A DNA stretch of 21,865 nucleotides from Leucobacter sp. UBA1945. GTDB taxonomy: Bacteria; Actinomycetota; Actinomycetes; Actinomycetales; Microbacteriaceae. Under the pieces are notes generated by a model. It was not told the origin of the DNA. It was given only the letters and a program-made list of their open reading frames with translations, and made no database searches. Made by a program: the position numbers and the translations under genes. Location: positions 13,815-35,679 of the forward strand of contig DDEV01000082.1 in NCBI GenBank assembly GCA_002336855.1. Reading direction: 5' to 3'. Shown here piece after piece: positions 7,243 through 14,052 of the stretch. The first letter of the stretch is position 1; each line of letters starts with the position of its first letter.

Positions 7243-7446
7243 TTAGAGCGCGCGAATGGTTGCAGCCTGAGGGCCCTTGGGGCCCTCTTCGATCTCGAAC
7301 TCAACCTTCTGGTTCTCTTCGAGGTTACGGTGGCCGAAGCCGACGATTGCGCTGTAGTGAGCGAACACGTCACGCGAGCCGTCGTCGGGAGCGATGAAAC
7401 CAAAGCCCTTGCCAGAATCGAACCATTTGACAGTGCCGGTGGCCAT
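7243..7446 (-). CDS. cspA: Cold-shock protein (CspA family)
   Basis: 67 residues, the usual length of a single OB-fold cold-shock domain. RNP1 is KGFGFI at 13-18 and RNP2 is VFAHYSAI at about 27-34; the first strand TGTVKWFDSGKGFGFI is canonical. These proteins bind single-stranded RNA/DNA and melt mRNA structure. GAAGGA lies upstream of the ATG as a ribosome binding site. The roughly 200-base upstream stretch may hold a long 5' leader as in other csp genes, but I see no defined cold-box. It has its own terminator, so it is monocistronic. Confidence 0.95.
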   Translation of the reverse strand: MATGTVKWFDSGKGFGFIAPDDGSRDVFAHYSAIVGFGHRNLEENQKVEFEIEEGPKGPQAATIRAL

Positions 7447-7503
7447 ATTGTCATTCCTTCATTGTGTGTGTGAGACCGCGGGAGCGGACCCGTGTGATAC
7501 CCG

Positions 7504-7516
7504 TCGACAATGTCGA
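7504..7516. promoter_or_regulatory. Inverted repeat upstream of csp
   Basis: TCGACA (7504-7509) and TGTCGA (7511-7516) are separated by one base, a protein-site-like near-palindrome 58 bp upstream of the csp start. The rest of 7447-7721 holds no gene I can support. Confidence 0.3.
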
Positions 7517-7721
7517 GGGGAGGTGATCGGAGATCTCTGCCTGTGGCACTGATCCAAAACGAAGCCGTAATCGGCAGGGTGGGGGGTTAGTCGCGCAAAG
7601 CCTCAAAAAGCGCGATTTCTAGCAAATTACAACAGCACAAGTCTTTCCGGTGCGTACAAACTACCCTACACGCATCGCAGTGCTCGCGCCGAGTTATCTT
7701 TCGAAAGCTGCATCCGCAGAG

Positions 7722-7856
7722 TTACAGCTCGACCGGCGGCTGGGGTTCGTGCCCCTCCTCTTCGGGGTGTTTCGCGAGGTTGATGATGCCGGCGATCAGG
7801 CCTCCCCAGACCGTCAGCATTGCGATAGCCATCGTGACGAGCGCAGTGGGGGTCAT
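7722..7856 (-). CDS. metS: MetS, small subunit of the NSS methionine/alanine importer
   Basis: A 44-residue protein starting MTPTALVTMAIAMLTVWGGL and ending PQPPVEL. Residues about 5-27 form a single membrane helix, followed by NLAKHPEEEG on the cytoplasmic side. This is the pattern of the MetS small subunits paired with MetP transporters in corynebacteria and relatives, where MetS is needed for transport. The ATG (7854-7856) overlaps the MetP stop (7853-7855) as ATGA, so translation is coupled and the two products are made together. Confidence 0.88.
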   Translation of the reverse strand: MTPTALVTMAIAMLTVWGGLIAGIINLAKHPEEEGHEPQPPVEL

Positions 7857-9466
7857 CGGCCTGCCTCCGTATCGATCATGCGCAACGCGCCTGTTTCCGG
7901 GTCGGGCTCATGGCCCTCGGTCTCGAGAAACTCGTCGTAGTCGGGGTCTTGCTTTGCGCGAGACTTGGTGCTCCACGGCAGCAGCGAAAGCAACACACCG
8001 CCGACGATGAGCACGATCACCATGCCCCAACCGAACACCCAGATGAACCACTCAGGGTAGCCGCCGTAGGGTTCGGTGATCTTGCTTCTGAGTTCGCTGA
8101 AGAGCAGGTAGCCGAGCACGATCGGCGCAAGCACGCCGACGAGCAGCTTCCAGATAGTTCCGATCTTGAAGCTCGAACGCTGGTTCAGGTGAGCCTGCAG
8201 CGTGGGCAGCTTGTGCAGCACCCACGCAACCACGATCACCGCGACGAACGCCACCGCCATGATGCCGAACGCGTTCACGAAGGCGTCTGCCGTGTCGAGC
8301 ACCGCAAGCGCCGTCGTTGTCGAGAACAGCGCCATCGAGATGATGGCAAGCGGGATCGATACCACGAGGGTGGTCGCGATGCGACTCCAGCCGAGCTTGT
8401 CTTGCAGCGCGGCAACGATCACCTCGAGAATCGAAATGAGCGAGGTGACACCGGCGAACACGAGCGCACCGAAGAACAGCACGCCGATGATCGATCCCCC
8501 GGCAGCGTTAGACACGATCGTCGGAAAAGCGATGAACGCGAGACCGATACCAGAAGTCGCGACGCCCGCGACCTCGGTGCCCTGGGCCGCGGCCATGAAG
8601 CCGAGCGCGGCGAACACACCGATGCCCGCGAGAATCTCGAAAGAGGAGTTAGCGAAGGCGACGACGAGGCCCGAACCGGTGAGGTCGGTCTTGCGCTTGA
8701 GGTATGACGAGTAGGTCACCATGATGCCGAATGCGACTGACAGCGAGAAGAAGATGTGGCCATAGGCCGAAGCCCACACCGCTGGGTCTGCGAGCGCCTG
8801 CCAGTTCGGCGTGAAGAATGCGTTCAGCCCGTCGAGCGCGCCAGGCAAGAACAGCGACTGCACCACGAGCACCACGAACATCACCGTGAGCAGAGGCATC
8901 AGCACCATGTTTGCCGCGCCGATGCCGCGCTTCACGCCAAGGCACATAATCACGATCACGACGAGCCACACCGCGATCAGCGGCATGCCCACCTGCGGCA
9001 CGAAGTCTGTCGACACGCCACCGTCGGCGACATCACCCATCTGCAGAAAGTCGACGAAGAAGAAGTCATTCTCGTTGCCCTTGCCCCAGGTCAGTTGCGC
9101 GGAGAACCACGTGTACATCGCGGACCAGGCGATGATCACCGCGTAGTAGACCGAGATCACGACGCAGATGAGCACCTGCCACCACCCGAGAGGTTCTGCG
9201 GCCCGATGCAGGCGGCGAAACGCGAGCGGCGCTGATCCTCGATATCTATGACCGATGGCGTAGTCGAAAAACAGCAGGGGAACGCCCGCCGTGAGCAGCG
9301 CGCACAAGTACGGAATCAAGAAAGCGCCGCCGCCGCCCTCGTATGCGACGTATGGAAAACGCCAGATGTTGCCGAGACCCACAGCTGAGCCGATGGCAGA
9401 CAGAATGAACACGTTTCTCGACCCGAATGCCTCGCGGCGGGTCGACGGAGCTGCGGGGGGAGTCAT
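7853..9466 (-). CDS. metP: MetP, Na+-dependent NSS/SNF methionine-alanine transporter
   Basis: 537 residues, about twelve membrane helices. The neurotransmitter:sodium symporter signature is at the N-terminus: GSAVGLGNIWRFPYVAYEGG (26-45), including the unwound TM1 region that binds Na+ and substrate. TM6-TM8 motifs include HIFFSLSVAFGIMVTYSSYL and AGVTSLISILE. The cytoplasmic tail is acidic (KQDPDYDEFLETEGHEPDP). With MetS overlapping at its 3' end it matches the MetPS system described for Corynebacterium glutamicum, importing methionine and alanine with sodium. No Shine-Dalgarno is seen; a -10 box six bases before the ATG points to a leaderless mRNA. The substrate is by homology; other NSS amino-acid substrates are possible. 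Confidence 0.9.
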   Translation of the reverse strand: MTPPAAPSTRREAFGSRNVFILSAIGSAVGLGNIWRFPYVAYEGGGGAFLIPYLCALLTAGVPLLFFDYAIGHRYRGSAPLAFRRLHRAAEPLGWWQVLICVVISVYYAVIIAWSAMYTWFSAQLTWGKGNENDFFFVDFLQMGDVADGGVSTDFVPQVGMPLIAVWLVVIVIMCLGVKRGIGAANMVLMPLLTVMFVVLVVQSLFLPGALDGLNAFFTPNWQALADPAVWASAYGHIFFSLSVAFGIMVTYSSYLKRKTDLTGSGLVVAFANSSFEILAGIGVFAALGFMAAAQGTEVAGVATSGIGLAFIAFPTIVSNAAGGSIIGVLFFGALVFAGVTSLISILEVIVAALQDKLGWSRIATTLVVSIPLAIISMALFSTTTALAVLDTADAFVNAFGIMAVAFVAVIVVAWVLHKLPTLQAHLNQRSSFKIGTIWKLLVGVLAPIVLGYLLFSELRSKITEPYGGYPEWFIWVFGWGMVIVLIVGGVLLSLLPWSTKSRAKQDPDYDEFLETEGHEPDPETGALRMIDTEAGR

Positions 9467-9472
9467 GCCCGT

Positions 9473-9478
9473 ACTTTA
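9473..9478 (-). promoter_or_regulatory. -10 box TAAAGT of metP
   Basis: On the minus strand TAAAGT is followed by six bases and then ATG 9466. TANNNT with N6 places the transcript start at the start codon; no Shine-Dalgarno is present. Confidence 0.5.
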
Positions 9479-9526
9479 CCCGAGTCTCTCGCTCACGACC
9501 ACGACGCAGCCCCGGCAGGCGCGGTA

Positions 9527-9859
9527 TCAGTCGAAGATATCGCCCAAGAACTCGAACGGGCTCTTCTTCTTGCGGTACCGAGGATCACCGTAACGAGCAT
9601 CGCGGTGGCTTTCGTATCGACTGTCGCGGCGCTCATCGTAGCGGGGTTCGTAGCTGCGACGGGGGTCTGCCTGCTGGTAGGGCTGCGGTTGAGCCTGAGA
9701 CTGCGCAACCTCCGGTCCCGACTCGGCCCTCGCACGCTCAAGAATCTTGTCGAGCTCGCCGCGATCGAGCCACACGCCACGACACTGCGGGCAGTAGTCG
9801 ATCTCGATACCGTTGCGTTCGCTCATCAGCAGCGTGGTTCCGTCGGAGGGGCAATTCAT
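9527..9859 (-). CDS. zf-TFIIB zinc-ribbon protein
   Basis: 110 residues from ATG 9859; upstream GAGGAAC is a usable ribosome binding site, and the next ATG upstream lacks homology. Residues 1-42 form a zinc ribbon with MNCPSDGTTL and IDYCPQCRGVWLDRGELDKI, i.e. one Cys near the start plus a CxxC knuckle (the first half is CPSD, so the usual first CxxC has Asp in place of the second Cys). The rest is disordered, rich in Arg, Tyr, Asp and Gln (RRSYEPRYDERRDSRYES), ending KKKSPFEFLGDIFD. The family is annotated as zf-TFIIB and has no established function. It is divergent from the glycine-zipper gene, with a 16-bp palindrome between. Confidence 0.85.
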   Translation of the reverse strand: MNCPSDGTTLLMSERNGIEIDYCPQCRGVWLDRGELDKILERARAESGPEVAQSQAQPQPYQQADPRRSYEPRYDERRDSRYESHRDARYGDPRYRKKKSPFEFLGDIFD

Positions 9860-9906
9860 GTTCCTCAGCCTAGGGGTGCTTCCGAACAACTCAGCTCTTG
9901 CCGCGC

Positions 9907-9922
9907 AATCTCCCGGGAGATT
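9907..9922. promoter_or_regulatory. 16-bp perfect palindrome between divergent genes
   Basis: AATCTCCCGGGAGATT is an exact 16-bp palindrome, placed between the zf-TFIIB start (9859, minus) and the mini-protein start (9967, plus). The position suits an operator shared by both. No regulator is recognised for it. Confidence 0.5.
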
Positions 9923-9953
9923 CTCGGGGAGAGCTCTGGGCTTCGAGCTGGCG

Positions 9954-9959
9954 TAGTCT
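9954..9959 (+). promoter_or_regulatory. -10 box TAGTCT of the glycine-zipper gene
   Basis: TAGTCT lies seven bases before ATG 9967, with no Shine-Dalgarno, suggesting a leaderless or nearly leaderless transcript. Confidence 0.45.
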
Positions 9960-9966
9960 GTCGGGT

Positions 9967-10137
9967 ATGACCGAAACCACTCGTACCGCAGTCTGGGCCG
10001 TTTCGGGCGGTGTGCTTGGAGGAGCCATTGGCGGTGTCATCGGAGCGCTGGCGCAGCTGCCGGGCGCAGGCCCCATCGGAGTTGGGCTCGCGACCGGCGC
10101 AGTCATCGGATTTTTGGCAGGACTGCGCCGCAGCTAG
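9967..10137 (+). CDS. Glycine-zipper membrane mini-protein
   Basis: 56 residues: MTETTRTAVWAVSGGVLGGA, then IGGVIGALAQLPGAGPIGVG and a C-terminal helix ending GFLAGLRRS. Two hydrophobic helices dense in GxxxG/GG spacing suggest tight helix packing in the membrane, with a basic C-terminus inside. No named family is recognised. ATG 9967 is preferred over an ATG at 9898 because the extra residues are hydrophilic, and the palindrome and -10 box lie inside that stretch. It ends 24 bp before trmL. Confidence 0.6.
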   Translation: MTETTRTAVWAVSGGVLGGAIGGVIGALAQLPGAGPIGVGLATGAVIGFLAGLRRS

Positions 10138-10149
10138 CGCAATGTCGAG

Positions 10150-10155
10150 TACGCT
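10150..10155 (+). promoter_or_regulatory. -10 box TACGCT of trmL
   Basis: TACGCT followed by six bases and GTG 10162. This is the same hexamer and spacing as at the mntR-like gene (5011-5016), again without a Shine-Dalgarno. Confidence 0.5.
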
Positions 10156-10161
10156 GCCAGA

Positions 10162-10623
10162 GTGACCCGGATCCTTTTCTTCGAACCTCGCATTCCCGGC
10201 AACACCGGCAACACCATCAGGCTCGCGGCGGGTACCGGTGCCGAGTTGCACATTGTGAACCCCCTCTTCGACTTCGAAGACTCGAAGCTGCGGCGCGCCG
10301 GCCTCGACTACGCCGATCTCGCTGTGGTGCACCTGCACGATTCGCTGGAGGCTGCTTTCGCCGCGCTGCTGCCTGCAAGGGTGTTCGCGTTCACGGCAAA
10401 AGCAACGCGCAGCTACGCTGACGTCACCTATGAGTCCAACGACGTGCTGCTCTTCGGTCCCGAACCCACTGGTCTCCCAGACGAGGTGCAACACCACGAG
10501 AGCGTGACGGATCGCCTGCGCATTCCGATGCTGCCAGGGCGCCGTTCGATGAACCTCGCGAACTGCGCCGCGATCGCCACTTATGAGGCCTGGCGGCAGC
10601 AGGGGTTTGCAGAGGGATTCTGA
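10162..10623 (+). CDS. trmL: tRNA (cytidine/uridine-34-2'-O)-methyltransferase TrmL (SPOUT family)
   Basis: 153 residues from GTG 10162, close to the roughly 155 aa of E. coli TrmL. The SPOUT trefoil-knot motifs are all present: FEPRIPGNTGNTIRLAAGTG (7-26), LLFGPEPTGLP (96-106), and IPMLPGRRSMNLANCAAIAT (121-140), where the knot binds S-adenosylmethionine. The enzyme 2'-O-methylates the wobble nucleotide of tRNA-Leu isoacceptors. In the usual protein the last motif reads xMNLSNSVAV; here NLANCAAIAT is a mild variant. A six-bp hairpin follows the stop. Confidence 0.93.
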   Translation: MTRILFFEPRIPGNTGNTIRLAAGTGAELHIVNPLFDFEDSKLRRAGLDYADLAVVHLHDSLEAAFAALLPARVFAFTAKATRSYADVTYESNDVLLFGPEPTGLPDEVQHHESVTDRLRIPMLPGRRSMNLANCAAIATYEAWRQQGFAEGF

Positions 10624-10626
10624 GCC

Positions 10627-10642
10627 GGAGGCTTCTGCCTCC
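10627..10642 (+). terminator. Hairpin after trmL
   Basis: GGAGGC (10627-10632) and GCCTCC (10637-10642) form a perfect stem around TTCT, four bases after the TGA. There is no T-tract. Confidence 0.45.
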
Positions 10643-10692
10643 ATGCTGCGCTACTCGCGAATGCTCAGCCAGACAGGAGGATGAATAACGGA

Positions 10693-10926
10693 CTAGACGG
10701 GTTCGCCCGCTGCGGGGTCCCCGCCCACTGCGTTCACACGCGCCGCCTGCGCTCCGCGTTCAAGCGCGGCACTAATGTCTGCTACTGCTTCAGATACCGC
10801 GACGAACGCTTCACCGATCCTTGCCCCGCACTCCGCGTCGATCGGAGTTTCCCTGTTCATCAGTTCGATGCCGAGTTGCGACAGGTCGCGGGAGATGGTT
10901 TGCAACTTAGCGATATCACGATCCAT
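10693..10926 (-). CDS. Small helical hypothetical protein
   Basis: 77 residues from ATG 10926: MDRDIAKLQTISRDLSQLGI, then ELMNRETPIDAECGARIGEA and a long helical stretch (FVAVSEAVADISAALERGAQ) ending GDPAAGEPV. Heptad-like spacing of hydrophobic residues suggests a helical bundle or coiled coil; there is one Cys and no membrane segment. The family is not recognised. ATG 10926 is chosen over ATG 10989 because a TACAGT -10 box lies exactly six bases upstream of it. Confidence 0.6.
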   Translation of the reverse strand: MDRDIAKLQTISRDLSQLGIELMNRETPIDAECGARIGEAFVAVSEAVADISAALERGAQAARVNAVGGDPAAGEPV

Positions 10927-10932
10927 GAACTC

Positions 10933-10938
10933 ACTGTA
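10933..10938 (-). promoter_or_regulatory. -10 box TACAGT of the small helical gene
   Basis: TACAGT on the minus strand, then six bases, then ATG 10926; no Shine-Dalgarno, so a leaderless mRNA is likely. Confidence 0.5.
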
Positions 10939-11092
10939 TCGTGTGAGCAGTACGATGCATCTCGCCTCTACGCGGCCGGCATCTGGCACGCAGACATTCT
11001 TCGTTTTCTGTCAGACACGCCACCCCGAACATCTCAAGATCAATGCAAAACGATCGGGCGATGCCCGGGCAGATCTGGCCCGACTGCAAAGC

Positions 11093-11128
11093 GAAAGCCC
11101 CTGTGTTCTCAAGGAAACAGGGGCTTTC
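11093..11128 (-). terminator. Terminator of tRNA-Ser
   Basis: A 12-bp perfect stem (GAAAGCCCCTGT 11093-11104 with ACAGGGGCTTTC 11117-11128) sits five bases beyond the encoded CCA end of the tRNA. The transcribed strand continues CTTTCGCTTTG after the stem. Confidence 0.75.
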
Positions 11129-11132
11129 TCTG

Positions 11133-11223
11133 TGGCGGTGACGGCGGGATTTGAACCCGCGGTAGGGGGTTACCCTACACAACATTTCGAGTGTTGCACC
11201 TTCGGCCGCTCGGACACGTCACC
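11133..11223 (-). tRNA. tRNA-Ser (anticodon CGA), CCA encoded
   Basis: The minus strand folds as a class II tRNA. The acceptor stem is GGTGACG (5') with CGTCACC (3'), discriminator G and encoded CCA (11133-11135). The anticodon stem CAACA/TGTTG holds loop CTCGAAA, giving anticodon CGA, which reads serine codon UCG. The long variable arm is GTAGGGTAACCCCCTAC. The T arm is GCGGG-TTCAAAT-CCCGC. A terminator hairpin follows. Apparent reading frames across 10.7-11.3 kb are artefacts of this tRNA region. Confidence 0.97.
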
Positions 11224-11272
11224 GCGGAAAAGCTTACGCGAAACGCCGAACGAATGCGAATCGACCAAGCTC

Positions 11273-11304
11273 TGAACGCCACCGCGGCGTGTCGCGAGCG
11301 TTCA
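11273..11304 (-). terminator. Hairpin after the ureohydrolase gene
   Basis: TGAACGC (11273-11279) pairs with GCGTTCA (11298-11304), and an inner CGCG/CGCG pair continues the stem. It lies four bases past the stop at 11309; no T-tract. Confidence 0.5.
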
Positions 11305-11308
11305 CATG

Positions 11309-12235
11309 CTATTTGCTCTGAATCCCGATGACGTTCATCATCAGGCGCGCGATGGTCTTTGCCGTGATCGAACGCACGTCCAGAGCCGGCTGGAACTCGG
11401 TGAAGATCATGCCCGCGATCGAGTTGCGTTTTGCGAGCCCGCGAACGATGGTGCCGATCTCCATGAAGCTGATGCCTCCGGGCTCCGGCCACCCGACACC
11501 CGGCGCGATCGACGGGTCGAGTCCGTCGCAATCAATCGTGATGATCCATGGCAGATCGTCCGAAAGAGTGTCCAAGAAGGCGTGAGCGCCCTGCTCGTGC
11601 AGATCCCACGCAGTCACGAGACGATTGCCCGCAGCGCGGGCGTCTTCGACGTCGCTGACGCGAGCACTCCCCATCGAACGCAGGCCGATCTGCACGATCT
11701 CGTTCACGCACTCAAACTCACGAATGCGTCGAATCGGGCTCGAGAACCCGCGCGGCACCCCGTAGCGCTCCTCGCGGAAGTCGAGGTGCGCATCGATGTG
11801 CAGAATGTTGTACTGCTTGCCTTCACCCTCGTAAGCGCCCACCACGATCGGCGGAATGGAATCAAGCCCTCCGACGACAAGCGGCACAACGCCCGCGCGA
11901 ACAAGCGGACGAATCTTGTCCATTCCGTCATCCCACACCTGGCTCGAATCACGGAAATCCGTAGCGACGTCGCCGCAGTCGGTCACATTGGGCACGCCAT
12001 CTGCGAACACCGCTTTGCCGGTATCAAAGTTCATGTGGTCCCAGTTGAAAGCGATCCCCATGTCATACGTGACCTGACGAACGGCGTCCGCTGCACCCGC
12101 GCACGCTACAAGATCGACTGCGTGGTATGGGACTCCATAGGGAATCCCGACAAAGGCGAATGGCGTCTCCACCTTGATTGATTCCTCTTGCTTCGGGCTG
12201 CCCATGAAGCGAAGGTCTTTTTCCTCGAATTGCAT
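11309..12235 (-). CDS. Ureohydrolase (arginase/agmatinase superfamily), divergent active site
   Basis: 308 residues, normal length for agmatinases. The Mn-binding frame is visible: HIDAHLDF (D148, H150, D152), TIDCDGLDPSIAPGVGWPEP (D235, D237) and FTEFQPALD (E280). The usual GGDHS motif reads GGLDS at 122-126, so the metal-ligand His is Asp125. The usual SHGxxFRR catalytic-His motif reads GFSSPIRR, so that His is Phe. I recall agmatinase-like subgroups with GGDDS, so the enzyme may still bind metal, but the substrate is unlikely to be plain arginine or agmatine. AAGGAAG precedes the ATG as ribosome binding site. It lies downstream of, and in line with, the ABC importer genes, pointing to hydrolysis of an imported guanidino or amidine/amide compound. 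Confidence 0.85.
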   Translation of the reverse strand: MQFEEKDLRFMGSPKQEESIKVETPFAFVGIPYGVPYHAVDLVACAGAADAVRQVTYDMGIAFNWDHMNFDTGKAVFADGVPNVTDCGDVATDFRDSSQVWDDGMDKIRPLVRAGVVPLVVGGLDSIPPIVVGAYEGEGKQYNILHIDAHLDFREERYGVPRGFSSPIRRIREFECVNEIVQIGLRSMGSARVSDVEDARAAGNRLVTAWDLHEQGAHAFLDTLSDDLPWIITIDCDGLDPSIAPGVGWPEPGGISFMEIGTIVRGLAKRNSIAGMIFTEFQPALDVRSITAKTIARLMMNVIGIQSK

Positions 12236-12339
12236 CTCTAACTTCCTTTATCTCTCTGAAATTTGGACTCATGATCGCGTTTCGGGCACGCAGAATAGAG
12301 CCCAGCCATTTGAGCTTTGTATGGGACCGCGTAGCCCCG

Positions 12340-12361
12340 CCCGGCAGATCCCGCTGCCGGG
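12340..12361 (-). terminator. Hairpin between the ABC operon and the ureohydrolase gene
   Basis: CCCGGCAG (12340-12347) pairs with CTGCCGGG (12354-12361) around a six-base loop, six bases after the ATPase stop at 12368. With no T-tract it may be a partial terminator or a processing hairpin that lets the ureohydrolase be read at a lower or separate level. The remaining spacer to 12235 shows only the ureohydrolase ribosome binding site. Confidence 0.5.
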
Positions 12362-12367
12362 ACCCTG

Positions 12368-13141
12368 TTACGACAGGATGCGAGACAGAAACGCCTTGGT
12401 CCGCTCGTGCTTCGGACTGCCGAGCATCTCAGCGCTCGGCCCTTCCTCTACGATGCAACCGTCATCCATGAAGATCACCCTGCTGCCAGCCTCGCGAGCG
12501 AATCCGATCTCATGCGTCACGACGACCATCGACATTCCGCTTTGCTCGGCAAGATCCTTCATCACAGAAAGCACTTCTCCCACCAACTCGGGATCGAGCG
12601 CCGAGGTGGGCTCATCGAAAAGCATCACGTCTGGCCGCATTGCGAGCGCGCGCGCAATCGCGATTCGCTGCTGCTGCCCGCCAGAGAGCTGCGCCGGATA
12701 CGAATCCTTGCGTTCAAGCAGCCCGACCCGCTCGAGCAGTTCGTTGCTTCTGGAGATTGCTTCTGCTTTCGAAACGCCCTCGACACGCATCGGTGCCTCG
12801 ATGATGTTCTCTTCGACCGTCATATGCCCGAAGAGATGGAATCTCTGAAACACCATGCCCACTTTGGTGCGCTGGGCCGCGACCTTGCGCTCAGGAAGCA
12901 CGTGCAGTTCCGTGCCGCGGAGGGAGTAACCCATCACCTCGGTACCCACGCGAACTAGCCCACTGGTAGGTTGCTCAAGGTGATTCAGACACCGCAGAAA
13001 AGTGCTCTTGCCTGACCCGGAGGGGCCGATGACACAGACTACCTCTCCTTGCTTGAGTTCGAAGTTGATGCCCTTCAGCACCTCGTGGTGACCAAAACTC
13101 TTCCGAATCTCGTGCGCTTCAATTATCGACGTGCCGCTCAT
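12368..13141 (-). CDS. Polar amino-acid ABC transporter, ATP-binding subunit
   Basis: 257 residues, the PAAT (GlnQ/HisP) type. Walker A GPSGSGKST at 39-47, Q-loop Q99 (MVFQRFHLF), ABC signature LSGGQQQR at 152-159, Walker B VMLFDEPTSALD at 172-183 and switch His210 (VVVTHE). The LFDEPTSALDPELVGEVL region is characteristic of amino-acid importers. It is the third gene of the operon; its ATG overlaps the permease stop (ATGA, 13138-13141), so subunits are made by coupled translation. It energises uptake by the adjacent permease. Confidence 0.95.
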   Translation of the reverse strand: MSGTSIIEAHEIRKSFGHHEVLKGINFELKQGEVVCVIGPSGSGKSTFLRCLNHLEQPTSGLVRVGTEVMGYSLRGTELHVLPERKVAAQRTKVGMVFQRFHLFGHMTVEENIIEAPMRVEGVSKAEAISRSNELLERVGLLERKDSYPAQLSGGQQQRIAIARALAMRPDVMLFDEPTSALDPELVGEVLSVMKDLAEQSGMSMVVVTHEIGFAREAGSRVIFMDDGCIVEEGPSAEMLGSPKHERTKAFLSRILS

Positions 13142-14052
13142 GCGCGTTTTCCTTTCGCTTTCGATTGCGCAGCGGTGCGCGCAACTCCTCGCGAGAGTCT
13201 GAGCTCGACGCGGCGTTGAATCACGCTCAGCACGCTCGTCGTTGCGAGATACCAGATAGTGGCGACGAGGAGCATCGGAATGATCTGAAAGTTCTTCGAT
13301 GCGATCAGCTGTGCCGAGTAGAGCAGCTCCGGCAACGCGATGACCGACACAAGAGAGGTGTACTTCAGCATCGAAATCGTCTCGTTTCCGGCTGGAGGCA
13401 CGATCACACGCATGGCCTGAGGAAGCACGATTCGGCGGAACGAAAGGGTACTGCGCATGCCCAGCGCCTGTGCAGCCTCGCGTTGCCCTGCATCAACGGA
13501 GTTCAATCCAGATCGAATGATCTCGGCCATGTACGCGGCCTCGTTCAAGGTAAGCCCCAAGATCGCCGCACTCAGCGGCGAGATCAAATCATTAGCCGAC
13601 CAGGCGAAGACTGTTCCCGGAATTCCGATGATCGGAAACAAGGCGCCGAGGTTGAACCAGAGCAGAAGCTGCACGAGCACCGGTGTGCCGCGGAAAACCC
13701 AAAGATAGGTTTGCGCGATGGCCCGCACAAAAGGGTTGTGCGCAGAATCCATCACCGCGAGTACGGTACCGAGCAGAAACGCACCGACCATGCATACCGC
13801 AGTAAGCAGCAGCGTCAGGCCGAGACCAGCGAGGATCCTGGGGTCAAAGAGAAACGAGAATACGACGTTCCAGCGAAACCGCTCGTTGGTGAAGAGCGTG
13901 TAGCCGACCAGCACAAGGAGCGCGAGGCAAATACCGCCAGCGATCCAGAAGCCCGGCCTTTTCGAGGAGTGGATCGAGAGGTTCGCGAGAGACGGGAAGC
14001 CGCCCGATGCTGATTGCACGATGCCCCCACGGTGAGAAGTGGTGCTGCTCAC
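13138..14052 (-). CDS. Polar amino-acid ABC transporter, permease subunit
   Basis: 304 residues. About five membrane helices follow a polar N-terminus of roughly 30 residues. The HisMQ-family phrases FRGTPVLVQLLLWF (120-133), NEAAYMAEIIRSGLNSVDAG (170-189) and the ATPase-contacting EAA loop EAAQALGMRSTLSFRRIVLP (192-211) are present, as is NETISMLKYTSLVSVI. A single permease gene implies a homodimer in the membrane, unlike HisQM heterodimers. It overlaps the upstream binding-protein gene and the downstream ATPase gene by 4 nt each. Confidence 0.93.
   Translation of the reverse strand: MSSTTSHRGGIVQSASGGFPSLANLSIHSSKRPGFWIAGGICLALLVLVGYTLFTNERFRWNVVFSFLFDPRILAGLGLTLLLTAVCMVGAFLLGTVLAVMDSAHNPFVRAIAQTYLWVFRGTPVLVQLLLWFNLGALFPIIGIPGTVFAWSANDLISPLSAAILGLTLNEAAYMAEIIRSGLNSVDAGQREAAQALGMRSTLSFRRIVLPQAMRVIVPPAGNETISMLKYTSLVSVIALPELLYSAQLIASKNFQIIPMLLVATIWYLATTSVLSVIQRRVELRLSRGVARTAAQSKAKGKRA

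Noticed and set aside
10681..11154. Plus-strand open frame starting ATG 10681 just after AGGAGG
   Set aside because: The purine run abuts the ATG with no spacing, the frame is antisense to the small helical gene and runs into the tRNA-Ser terminator, and the product is not protein-like.
10775..11275. Open frames on both strands spanning the tRNA-Ser
   Set aside because: They read through the tRNA and its terminator; residues such as AVTAGFEPAVGG are the familiar artefact of translated tRNA sequence.
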